A stretch of 64,000 nt of DNA from positions 1-64,000 of the forward strand of contig VCMS01000303.1 in NCBI GenBank assembly GCA_022539475.1, given 5' to 3'. Positions 21,808 through 32,645 of the stretch are shown in pieces. The DNA is from Gracilaria domingensis (taxonomy: Eukaryota > Rhodophyta > Florideophyceae > Gracilariales > Gracilariaceae). Every line of letters begins with the position of its first letter. Within the stretch, counting starts at the first letter, position 1. A program made the position numbers and the translations under genes. Under the pieces are notes generated by a model, which was not told the DNA's origin, searched no databases, and saw only the letters and a list, made by a program, of their open reading frames with translations.

Positions 21808-24800
21808 ATGGACAATTACCCATTGGTTACAGGGGAGGAGAGTCTCATGGATGGCACTGAACCCATATGCTTCCTCAAGTATAGTAACTATAAGGTAAAC
21901 GTCACCCTCGGGTTTACTTCTAACCACTTGGTACCATGCGTAACTGTCCTGGACACCGGAGCAGGACCTAATCTGGTGAATGCCAAACTACTAACAGACA
22001 ACTTACTAAGCGTCAGGCATGTACATTAGCTAACCCGCTGGTTGACGCCAATAACAGACCATTAACCGTTATGGGCGCGCTTACCATAATGGTATTGATT
22101 TACACCATGAAGGTCCGAGTCCGTTTCATAGTCGTTAACCAACTGGCAACAGACTGTATCCTCGGGACGACCTTTATAGACCAGCACGTCAGGGCGATTT
22201 TCCCACGCTCTAAGACGGTACTGTTCCACAATGGTCCCCGTATCGCCATCGTGGGTAACCACAAGGGTGCCTCTCCCACGGAGAAAAGCATTCGCCACCA
22301 ACCCGTTCCGGAAAATACACTCTCCAACAAGTTGCGACTGGCAAGATCGGTAACGATACCGGCTATGAACCACTTGGTCGTGAAGGTGACATGCCAATAA
22401 CCTGGTTTGTTATCTATTCAGAACCACTCACGGTTGGCCGAACGACATATGACTTTAATGGCAAATGGTATAGTCGATAACATACCCACAAACCCGTTTC
22501 AGGTCTACCTCAGTAACTTCAGCAACCGCCCAGTTAAGTTGCCAAAGCACAGAGTAATTGGTCTGGCCCTACCGGCTCCTCGCACGATCTTTACGACCAC
22601 ACCACAATGGTCTCACGAGGCCGTGGACGCTAAGGAGGGGGAAGGCAGTGCCAACTCGCCGCAAACAGAGCATATGGTGCAGCGACAAGCTGAGTGAAAA
22701 GACTCGAAACTGGAGCTCGACCCAGTGACCAATTGGAAAACGGAAGTGAATATAGGACTTGAAGGGGAAGAGCTCAGAGCCCGGATCCTCGGACTCTTGG
22801 AGCCATTCAGTACCATGCGGTCTAGGAAACTGGGAGCCATTAAGGCCACCCAGCATAAGATTGACCTCAAACCGGACTCCCGTCCCATCCACCAACAGCC
22901 ATACCGCGCGGGACATAAGGCCCGTGCGGTAGACCTGGAGGAGGTGGAGCGGATGCTCCGCAAGGGGTTATAGAGCTGGCAAACTCGGAATAGGCCAGCC
23001 CTGTAGTGCTAGTCCAAAAACGAGGAGAGACCCGTATGAGGTTTTGTATTGACTACAGAAAACGCCGTAACGGTAAGGGTCTCATATCCCATCCCGACGA
23101 TGGATGAATGCATCGACTCCCCAGGAGATGCGAACATATTCACCACACTGGACGTGAACTGCGGCTATTGGCAGATCGAAATACCAGAGGGTGATCGTGA
23201 TAACACCGCGTTTACATGCCACGCAGGCCTGTATCGCTTCTTACGTATGCCGTTCGGTTTGCGAAACGCCCCAGCTACGTTCCAAAGACGTTAGACATCA
23301 TACTATCTAAGGTGAAGTGGACAACCGCATTGGTATATATAGATGATGTAGTCATCTACTCGCGATCCATTGAGGAACATTTCCAACACGTCCAAGTGGT
23401 ATTGCGGTTGCTACAGGACGCAGGTGTGACCCTCAAACTACGAAATTGTATGTTCTTCAACCAAGAGGTAGAGTACCTAGGGCATACAATTAGCCCCGAG
23501 AAACTCGAAGTAGCCAAACGGAATATCCGAGCGGTACAGGAAGCGAAGCTCCCAACGTCGGAGACGGACATACGATCCTTTATAGGTCTATATAACGTCT
23601 ACCGGCGGTTCATTAAGGGTTTTGCAAAGATAGCTGCACTCCTGAACCGGAAGTTGCAGAAGGGGCAACCCACACACTTCGGCCACTTGAAAGAAGACGA
23701 GGTAGCGGCCTTCCACACATTGAAAGCAGCGCTTCTCTCCCCACCGGTACTTGCACTGCACAAAACGGAACTCCCGTATACGCTAGACACAGACGCGTCG
23801 GACGCCCAAATAGGTTGCTGTCTCATGCAGGAACAGGAGGACGGCACGCTCGCACCAATTGGGTACTGGAGTAGAGCTCTGAACCAAGCAGAGCAGAACT
23901 TTACCATAACGGAGAAAGAATGCCTAGCGGTTGTTTGGAGTATGCTCATGCTACGTCCTTACCTATATGGTGTGCGCTTCACGCTTCGAACGGATCATGA
24001 CTCCTTGAAGTGGATACTAGGTTTGGCGGACGCATCGGGTCGTCTGGCCCGATGGCGCCTAAGACTCTCGGAGTTTAACTACGATGTGCAGTACTGCCTC
24101 GGGGTCAAGCACCGAGTGGCGGATGCAATGTCCCGGATGAATACCGAAGGAATGGACATTGACCCAGTGGACGACGACATTCCATGTTTTACAATAGAAT
24201 CAGCGAACCACGAGGTCAACGAAGTTCTGAAGGGATACTGGCATGATGACAGTACGTACCAAGTGGTGGTGGAGACTCTCCTCCCTGTGGAAGAAGGAGA
24301 ACACGCTCCAATTGCCCGTGAGGATTCCTACGTGAACAATCTGCCGATAGGTTGGGCAAAACGCTCGCTGACGTAGTAGGAAAGAAGGATTCTCAGTTCG
24401 ACGTCGACCACAATGGGTACCTCATCAGACGCTCACTTTTAAAGGGAGCTCTCCAGAAGGTCGTACCTGAGGCATTAAGATAAAGGTTGTTGTATTTGTC
24501 ACACAACCCACGGCTTTCGGGACACCCTGGAGCCACGCAGTTGTACTATACCCTTCGGAGGCAATTCTACGGGCCGCACATGGCTAACGACGTATATACA
24601 TATGTGGCTCAGTGCAATTCGTGCATTAAGACCCGAGGTGGTGTGAGGAAGCACAGGAAGTACCTGAAGCTATTCCTGACGGCGGGGCTCCTGGAATTCG
24701 TCGCGATCGACATACTGGGGTCCCTGCCAAAGACCTCGGAGGGTTTTTGCTTTGTAGTAGTCATAACCGATAGGTTCACGAAGCTCACCAGGGCCATACT

Positions 24801-25668
24801 CGTGAAGAACCAAACGGCAAAGACACTGGCGACAACCTTCTTGGAGAACTGGGTCTACCCATACGGCGATCCTATGTACCTACTCACCGATAATGGTTCG
24901 AACCTAGCTTCTAAGTTCTTTGAGGCGGTTTGAACCATGCTAGGGGTCAAGTACTACTTTACCACGGCCTATCATCCGCAAACAAATGGCCAAGTGGAAC
25001 GGTTCAATAAGACCCTAGTGGCACGCCTACGGCACTACGTCGAAGAGCACCAAACCACATGGTCAAAATAGGTCCAACCATTGACATATGCGTACAACCT
25101 CCAGGTCCACAGGGTCACCCAAACAACCACGTTTGACCTGGTACTTTCACGAACAGCACACGGCATTATCGTCCAGCCCGGACCCAACCGCTCGGAAGCG
25201 GCAGGGACAATCACACCTGCGAAGGTCAAGCGAAACACACTCTGGAAGTTACGCGCCGCTTTGGCTGCTGCCAAAGTCAAAATGACAGCAGCCCAAGATC
25301 GGTATAAAGCAGATTATGACCGAACGGTGAGCAGAGTAACCAAAGTGGTAGCAGGAGACATGGTTCTCATCGACATACCACCAAAGGGTAAACGACCGAC
25401 GCCAGCGAAAATGGAAGAAGACATTCGCATTGAGGAGGATATCAACTCCAAACTACTACCCAAGTCGACGGGACTATATAAGGTGATTCGCTCCGATGAG
25501 CATACCGCTACGGTCATAATGGATGGCTTGGAGAACACCGTCTCCATCGACAGGATTGCCAAGGCCGCAAAAACGACAACACCGCATACACAACCAATAG
25601 GTGAGCCAACTCAGAAGGAAGGGCAAAGGGGAGAAACGTCTCCCATAGCTCCTCCTCTGACGAGTTAA
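21808..25668 (+). pseudogene. Element D pol region (protease, RT, RNase H, integrase)
   Basis: The protease motif VLDTGAGPNLVN lies near 21945. The RT region near 22850-23450 includes PFGLRNAPATFQ and YIDDVVIYS. RNase H near 23770-24140 includes LDTDASDAQIGC and FTLRTDHDSLKW. The integrase zinc-binding region is near 24500-24640 (HPGATQLYYTLRRQFYGP), with the core AIDILGSLPK and LLTDNGSNLAS near 24700-24920. Fossil with about eight interruptions. Confidence 0.85.
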
Positions 25669-25814
25669 CCGAGCGGTCAACCGTCCATCAGGGCCGTAAC
25701 GGCTGACCCCACGACCCAAGAGGCACAGGAGATCGAGACACGGCGAGACCAACAGGTCACACCACCCAGGGGGAGCCACGCACCCCACGGCCAAACGGAA
25801 GAGTCCCACTCTCA

Positions 25815-26030
25815 AGTAGAGACCCAGGAGTGTGCTATTGACACCATTATAGGTCAAGAACACACCACAAAGGGTATCCGCTACAGGGTAAGATCGTACG
25901 GATGGTCGCCAGAGTACGACTCTATGGAACCACCTGGTCATATCCCTAACAACTTCATCATCAGATACTGGCGCAAACAGGGGCGAACGCCCCCACCATC
26001 TGGTACTGCTTCGCGTGGTACGCGTCGCTA
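25815..26030 (+). pseudogene. Element D chromodomain-like tail
   Basis: Around 25826-25975 the plus strand reads CAIDTIIGQEH, then IRYRVRSYGWSPEYDSMEP and HIPNNFIIRYW. This follows the chromodomain pattern of A and C: an aromatic residue, then W/Y-G-(Y/W), then the exit helix. It marks D as a chromovirus despite its divergence. Confidence 0.6.
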
Positions 26031-26182
26031 AGGAGGGGCGGGGGGTTGTCTAAGCGGTTGAACGCCAAACGTCACATGAAATGCTAACTAACCTAACAGG
26101 AGAATGGAACCAAATCATAACGCACAACGCAAGACATTTTACTAGTCAAAGACGGACTCACAAGCGCTAACCACGAGGTAAC

Positions 26183-29123
26183 TTAGGAGGCCTTGGCAGA
26201 ACCCCGGCCAAGTCCGCGACCATGACCGATGCCGCGACCGCGCTCACGGCCACGAGAGGTACCGCGAGACGACGCGGAACCTCCACGACCAGAGGACATT
26301 GACATAGGACCGACGGAGCTTCCGCCTCCGCCCCTCGCTGCGCTCGCTGGCGCACCACCACTTGGTAATGGAGTAGAGGCAGAAGGCCCTACTGGGGTGC
26401 CGCTGCTAACTACCGGAATGGTGTTCGCAGGACCAGTGGGTGGATGGAAGGAAGGCGGCAAGCTAGTCGGAGGGATACCGCCAGAGGTGGGAGGAAGAGC
26501 AAGACCGCTGTACGGCCCTGCAACAGGGGCCAGACCAGGAGGCGCTCCAACTCCCGAAGGTCCAGGACCAGCAGGTGTCATCGGAGCGCTGGACGACGAC
26601 GGAAGCGGAGCCGAACAGAAACCAGTTTGGAAACCACTTGGTGCTCCTGCCCCAGTACTCGCTGGAGGAATAGGAACGTTATGCGAACCAAGCGGTGTAT
26701 GGAAGGGTGCCAAAAGATTGACACCAGGAGGTCCACCAGGCGGTTGATACGTTCCGAGACCACCAAAGCCTACCATTTGGGTCGCAGGCGCCTGAGACGC
26801 TGAGGCATACGGGTTGAAACTTTCTACAGGGGGTTGATGTAACGGCGCATGGCCTTCCACGAGGTTGCTCAGCTGACCGACATAGGCAGTCACTTCACGA
26901 TAAAGATTGCGCTGGAAGTAGTCGCGGAACTGCCGCAACTCGCTGGTACGCCGCTCATGGTGAGCGACCACTGGGAGCACGTTTGTCAAGGTATCCACCG
27001 CGGTGAGGATGTCGTTTGGACCAGAACGGTTGAAGTGCACCATCGACGCGTGGTTGAGACGCGCCAGAGCGCTCCGAATCGCACCTCTGTCACCGCCTGG
27101 GGGTACCGGGTTTACCGGTAGCGACTGGAAACCAACGCGGAGAGGCCCATGGGTCCCCCGGCCGGGGAGATGCGCCGCTGCGTGAGCATTGGGAGGACCA
27201 CTAGGGGTGAGAGCCGCCACACTGGTAGGAGGAAGTGGCCTGCACGGGAGCCGACGGAGGCAATGCAGGGGACTCATAGTTCTCGGCGGCCACCATCATG
27301 GTATCGTCGTCACCAAAAGGGTCCTCGCCAGCAACATGCTGGTTCTGCAAGAGCACTATCCTCTGTACCTCAGGGTCATAGACGTCCCAACCTTGATGGT
27401 CGCCCCAATTGAGGTTACTCACAGCCGTGAGGTAGTTGTCGAGTTGCTGAGCAGTATACTTCGTACCTTCTACAACGGCGGCAAGCCCCAGCGCACGAAT
27501 GTCTCCAATGACATCAGTCGGGATGTGAAAGATACGACCAACTGGTTGAGTACCGCTGATGCCGACGGCCTTGTCAGGACAGCGGGTGTCCCAGGTCACA
27601 CCTTCCACGGATGCCTGAAGGGCGAGAATCGCTACCATAACGGCCCATTCGCTACGCGCAACCGACCAAACGGCTTACGCATTGTTCCTTTGGAGGACGA
27701 TGCTACTTCCAAAGTACGATAGAACCGAAGGGGTCGGCACCTCCAACCACTGGCAAACTTCGTAGTGATCCCACCAAGACGGTCGGCTCACATACCACGA
27801 ACGGCGGTTCTGGTCGCTCTGCGACCAGTATTCAACGTTGTGGAAGACGTGCATCGTACGCGTACGACCATGGCGGTGACGCACCCGGGTCCCGGCCATC
27901 GCATCGGTCGCCCACCTGCCACGGTCTGTCCAGTAGTTGGTGTCTAAAGGGCGCTCGAACGCCACGTAGTCGAGGTTAAACTCGAGGTGACCAGTTGGTT
28001 CGTCCAGACGGTGAATGATATCGACCAAGGGGCGGAAGTAATCGACCTCCCCGTCGCATCGGATGAACGGGAGGTCCGTCGGGATGGCCACTGGGATGTA
28101 GTAGAGGAACGTCGTGTGCCTCTGCCGTGCGTGGAAGCACTGAGGACGACCAAATCAGTTCCGCTTCTCACCCTGACGGGATGGCGGAGGAGCCATCGGC
28201 ACCGCCTCCAGACGGCGACAATCCCAGCGGGCAATGGCGCTGTACTGCCCGAGTGCCATATGGTGGAACCGCAAGGGACAGAACGAGGAGCTGATATGAG
28301 ACCGCCAGTTCCCGAGAGCGACCATTTTGTGGGAGATGTCGGCAAACCGGGCGCCATAATGGGCGTCCGGCTGCCCATGTATCCTGTTAAGGTCGTGCGG
28401 GGTGAGCTTCTGAGCCTTCACCTTTCCGGCGACCGCCAAGGGGTTGATGTTGCTGGGACCAGCAGCGGCGGCATAAGGATCATAGCCGCCGCCACGACCG
28501 TATGGATCCTGGCGAGCGCGGGTGCTAGCCCAAGTGGTCGGTTTGAAAATGCCGCCGCCACGCCCGCGGGCTACCCCAGGGGTCTTCCCGGACATCCTCC
28601 ACGCCGCAAGAACCTCTCGGACCGAGCGGGTGGTCTGCGGTGACGGAAATACCTCAGAGGTGGAGCAGCCCCTTATAGGGTCGTAATGCGGCTCCTCGCG
28701 CACCACGAGGGTCTCGGCTTCCATAGCGTCGACGCCCGATGGAAGGGAAACCGGGGTACCGGTTTGGGATATGCCACGGCGACGCGGGGACTCCACCAAC
28801 TGGTAATCGGGCTCGTGAGGAGCGCCTGCATCAGAAGCGCGCCCCGCAGCGGTCAGGACGGGGGACACGCAGACGTCATCCCCGTCCACGCAGCGCTCGA
28901 AGGTCATGGACCACCCCGTAGGGGAGGTCGACCGTTCACCCATGAGGTTAGGAGTCGTGCAGCTGAAACGCCACGGAGGACGGCGACCAAGACGGCAAAA
29001 GACGCAGAGCACACAACCCACAACGGAACGAACCACACGGAGAAGTGGACACCGAGCCAGGAAGGTCAGAGCGAGCCGGCGCAAGATGAGACTCACCCGT
29101 GAGGCACCACTTGGTATTAGCAA
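26183..29123 (-). pseudogene. Element D antisense ORF-X region
   Basis: On the minus strand between pol and the 3' LTR lies a broken but long coding region in the same place and orientation as ORF-X in A, C and E. Weak matches include HYGARFADISHKMVALGNW against the YGDNLATFDHARY region of A, and WWDHYEVCQWLEVP...LSYFGSS against WWRDVEVP...LSYIGS. The C-terminal part, about 26183-26700, is Gly/Pro/Ser-rich and ends in RGRERGRGIGHGRGLGRG. That RG-rich tail suggests nucleic-acid binding. Several interruptions are present. Confidence 0.55.
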
Positions 29124-29552
29124 CCCCGCGGTGGGGGTGAAGTCGATAACACCCGTCGGGGAAGATCACGGCGACCAAGAGGAAAGCGCGGGCAGCTTCG
29201 CAACCCGCGGAGAGAGGTACCGATAGGAGAGGGGTTTAGGTGCAACCAGAAACCGACGATAGGAAGAAGAGGAGGACGACCAATGGGCACATTCGGCGCC
29301 GATCACCGCAAGGTCGCTCAGGCCGCGCGTTCGTTGGGCAAGGCGTGCTGACCTATTAGAGATGGCACTGGCAGAGAGAGCGTCGACGAGGGTGCAATCA
29401 ACGCACTCGAGACTCCCACCTCTGGGGGTTACCCCGCTACAAGCGCCGTGTCGCGCCATGACGCGCGCGACGCGCCGGGCGACGTTAGGACCTGACCTTT
29501 CGGTGAAAGAGCGGCAAACGCCGGCGAATCTGTACAGCCACGGGGCGTGCCT

Positions 29553-29569
29553 GTTGGAGGAGGGGGGTC
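29553..29569 (+). other. Polypurine tract of element D
   Basis: GTTGGAGGAGGGGGGTC abuts the 3' LTR start TGTAGTATAG. Confidence 0.65.
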
Positions 29570-30140
29570 TGTAGTATAGCTCGGCCGGATCAACGGGGGC
29601 TCTCCAAGCCCAAGTGGTGATGTCACGGGCTTCTGGGCACGTGTGTCTACTGTACCACGTGGGACGCTAAGCGCAGGCTTGGCAAGGACTAATTAGTTTA
29701 TTTTCATTAATTTAGAATTAATATTTACTAGGTAGTCTAGATATGTGGCTGGGGTGGTGCACCACAAATGCACCTCCCGGTGGCCCACGTGGCACTAGGT
29801 CCGTGAGAGCCGGAGGGGCGCTCGGGTGTAGTAGATCCCCGAGACGCCAACCTCCCACACCGAATGGTAAATTCGAGCACCAACTAGGCTAATTCGAGAC
29901 CAGTTCGGTTCTACAGTCACCAATTGGTAAGTCTAGTAGTCCTCTATTAGTTTTGCTGACCTCGAAGGTTATACGTGCCTGCCGCACACCAGTGCAGGCG
30001 TATTTACCACTTGGTCACCGTGCACTATAGGCAACGGCGGGTGCTGCCGACCTATTGGGTGTCACGCGTTTCATCCCTCCGCAGGGTCGAGCCCACGCAG
30101 GGCTCCCCACTCACAGCTCGCACCGATCGGTTATACCACA
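29570..30140 (+). repeat. 3' LTR of element D (571 bp)
   Basis: It begins TGTAGTATAGC and ends TTATACCACA. The following bases CTGGG are ORF-X coding sequence of element E. It differs from the LTR at 41544-42114 at about 12 positions by eye (2.1%). Confidence 0.9.
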
Positions 30141-30755
30141 CTGGGTTCGGACGACAACGTCAGCGAGGTCATTAGCCTTATCGATCTCATCGATTCCATT
30201 GATTGGAGTACCGTTCCGGCGGAAAACGTCCCCAGGGGCACTCGTTCGCACTACGACCGTTCGCCAGGGCGAAGACATCCGGGTGCCGGTGACTTCGTGT
30301 ATTACGATCCCTGGGAGGGAGTTACTGTCCCGAAGGAGCGGGCTCTCGTCCTACGCGGACTTCCTCAAGTGGTTCCAGGCGATCACCCTATTGGGTTCAT
30401 GTTTTCCGACAACTATTACTCCGTAGCAGAGGAGGACGATCTAACTGTGGATGATACTGTGGAAGACCTGGCAACGGGAGGCCCGTCGGCGGCTTCCGCA
30501 GGAGTTCCGGTTGTCGGAGGGGCGTCTGCGCCAGTTGCTCCTATCGGTTGGGGCGTGGGCCCTTCGCAGGGGAATATTGACCCTCGCGTGATAGCGATGC
30601 GCAACCAACATCTCGGACTTGGGGTGCCGGTTCCACCGGATATGTACGACCTCGGCCAGCTGCTGGCATTGGGCGCGCAGGGTTTCGCGAGTCAGCCTCT
30701 CCAAGCGGGGGCGTCCAACCCTGGAGGTGCCGGTCCCTCGACAGAATGGCAGTGA
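30141..30755 (+). pseudogene. Element E ORF-X, C-terminal part
   Basis: The plus strand encodes the C-terminal third of an ORF-X protein: SDDNVSEVISLIDLIDSIDW, then HYDRSPGRRHPGAGDFVYYD, then GDHPIGFMFSD, then an Ala/Val/Gly-rich tail. These blocks match 12025-13914 closely. The upstream part is missing because an LTR of D abuts it. The complementary N-terminal part lies inverted at 42115-43297. Confidence 0.75.
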
Positions 30756-30893
30756 TCCCAACGGTGGGTTCCCTCTATGATGGGCTGTGGTAGACTCTGC
30801 GACCAACGCACTCCGCAATAGCTAGCGGTACAACTTCTTTTTAGAATAAAATCGACTTCGATATCAGTTCCTTCATAACCGGATTACGGTTCA
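30756..30893. other. Junction sequence between E and C fragments
   Basis: No gene is seen. This short stretch separates the end of the E ORF-X fragment from the shortened C ORF-X. It shows no LTR end, so the 3' LTR of C is absent here. Confidence 0.4.
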
Positions 30894-32171
30894 ATGCCTT
30901 TGGCGCACCATCGTTCCAATACGCTTCACCATTACTTGTGTAGCTCTACGACATGTTTACATGGACCGTTAGACGGTAGTTCGCTTCTTTCCGATAAATC
31001 GGCGTCCGTTAGACGGAAATCATCTTTCTTCTTTCATCCCTTCGACGCAGAATTTCGATATCTCCCACGCGTGCCGCGGTCTAACTACCTTCAAACAATG
31101 ATTCTTCCCGAACGACGTGCCCACTCCCGATGGGGTTACCTTGTCCCGTATCAAAACACGGAGTCAAACCGGATTCGTCCGCGCCACATGCGTGGGAGAT
31201 ATGTTCCTCTCCCCTTTGTGTGGGCGTCAGTGGAGGTCTGCCGTGGCTGCTACGTGGAACTCCCCCCCTGTCTCACGTATGTGGGTAGTAGGCTCGTGAC
31301 AAACCCGTTTACGGGATGGTGGAGCGTTGTCCTCACGGAGTGGGCGGCGCGAACAGCGGTGTATCTCCTCAACGAGGTAAATGACCACTATCGACTGTGG
31401 TTCATTCCCCCGCGCTTGCGGCAACTCATCCGAGCCTTGGATCTCACCATCCCGCTTGGCGGTAATGGAAACTTCTCGGAAGTCATGTGCCTCTTGCGAG
31501 TGGTCGATGGCGTCGACTGGAGTCAGGTTCCTCTTTCGCAGAGCGCGCGGGACGAAGGCGATTCCGCTATTGATCGGTCTCCGGGTCGCCGGTCCCCACT
31601 GTCGGGTGATTACATCTATTACGACCCCTGGACACGGGTGCCGATTACCAACGCCGAGGCGGAGCTCCTTCGGAACGCCGAGCGAATCATCCCTCCGGGG
31701 CACCCTACGGGCTTCATCATAACTGATGAGTTCTTCCACCCTGTTGGGGACCAGAACATCATGGTTGACGACGCTTCCGATGACGGTGACGAGTACAGCT
31801 ACGACGACTTCGCGGCAGCTGCGGTGGAGGGGGCAGTGCCTGCTTCAGCAGTGCCAGGTCCCCAAGCGGATGCTAACGCGGTCTTGTCGAGCACGTTGAA
31901 TGTTCCTTCTGCGCCTCAAGCGGTCTCTGTACCCACACCAGTGGTTGTCTCGACTCCAGAGGAGAGTGCTGCCCATTCTGCGATGGCGGCGTCGGCTGCG
32001 CCGAACGAAGCCGCGAACGCGGGTATCTCTGATGAAGTACGGGCTGCCGTGATTGCTCAGTTCCTCAGCGAGGCTGGTGCTTCCGACGCGGCGTCGGGGG
32101 ACGTTTCGCAAATGCGCGATGCTCTTCTCGCGCAGCTCGCAAGCGCGAACAATCAGCCTGGTTCCGAGTAA
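30894..32171 (+). pseudogene. Element C ORF-X, N-terminal part missing
   Basis: This frame is antisense to the C gag-pol. From about codon 50 it follows the ORF-X pattern: FDAEFRYLPR, RWGYLVPYQNTE, CYVELPPCLTYVGSRLVTNP, EWAARTAVYLLNEVNDHYRL, DRSPGRRSPLSGDYIYYDPW and GHPTGFIITDEFF, then an Ala/Val/Pro-rich tail. The first codons up to about 50 do not match A or E. It ends against the purine-rich spacer as in A. Confidence 0.7.
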
Positions 32172-32645
32172 CTCGTGCAACTTCTCCCCCATGGAGTCCC
32201 CCCTGGGTAATACCCATTAGCCAGGCAGTTGCGGGCTCGAGTAGCGAGCCGCAACATAGTTACGATAACCAGTAAAACTGTGACTTCTCTTACCTTCAAG
32301 GCTTCTTTCCTTTCTCAAGGTACATACTTCATAACTTCTCCCTTTCGGGGTAATCTTCCTCTTACGAGTTTCCATTTCCTCTTCATAGAGTTCTTCTTTC
32401 TCTTCTGAGCTTCATTTCCTCTTCATAGAGTCTTCTTCCTCTTTCGAGTGTATCTATCGTTTCCTCTTCCTGAGGGCATGACTGTTCGAACTTCAACTGT
32501 CCTCTCCCTAGAGTGTCTCCTCACCACGCGAGTAGCGGTACAGTACTCCTCTGGAGGTTGTCGCAGTGTTCCTCGACTGAGTGTTGTCGTTCGTAGGACC
32601 GTTCGTGCGCGGTACGCGATAAGCCTCCGTCTCCAACGACGTGTG
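32172..32645. other. Purine-rich spacer between pol and ORF-X in element C
   Basis: No gene is seen. In the element sense it is GA-rich. On the plus strand it contains repeated TTTCCTCTTCATAGAG-like units around 32365-32430. It is the counterpart of 11656-12024. Confidence 0.5.

Larger units (their letters stand above)
18781..30140 (+). mobile_element. Element D: chromodomain Ty3/gypsy retrotransposon, 11.4 kb
   Basis: It lies between two 571-bp LTRs (18781-19351 and 29570-30140). Parts are a primer-binding site, a whole 755-codon gag, a protease-RT-RNase H-integrase region (about 21808-25668), a chromodomain-like tail, an antisense ORF-X region (26183-29123) and a polypurine tract. Gag is whole, pol has roughly eight interruptions and ORF-X several. 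The flanks do not match (GATCG before, CTGGG after). The second LTR resembles the LTR at 41544-42114 more than the first, so the locus is rearranged. The element is studded with CCAAGTGG/CCACTTGG motifs. Confidence 0.9.

Noticed and set aside
18781-30140. Treating the two LTRs of D as an undisturbed pair with a target duplication
   Set aside because: The flanks GATCG and CTGGG do not match, and the second LTR is nearer to the inverted one at 41544-42114.
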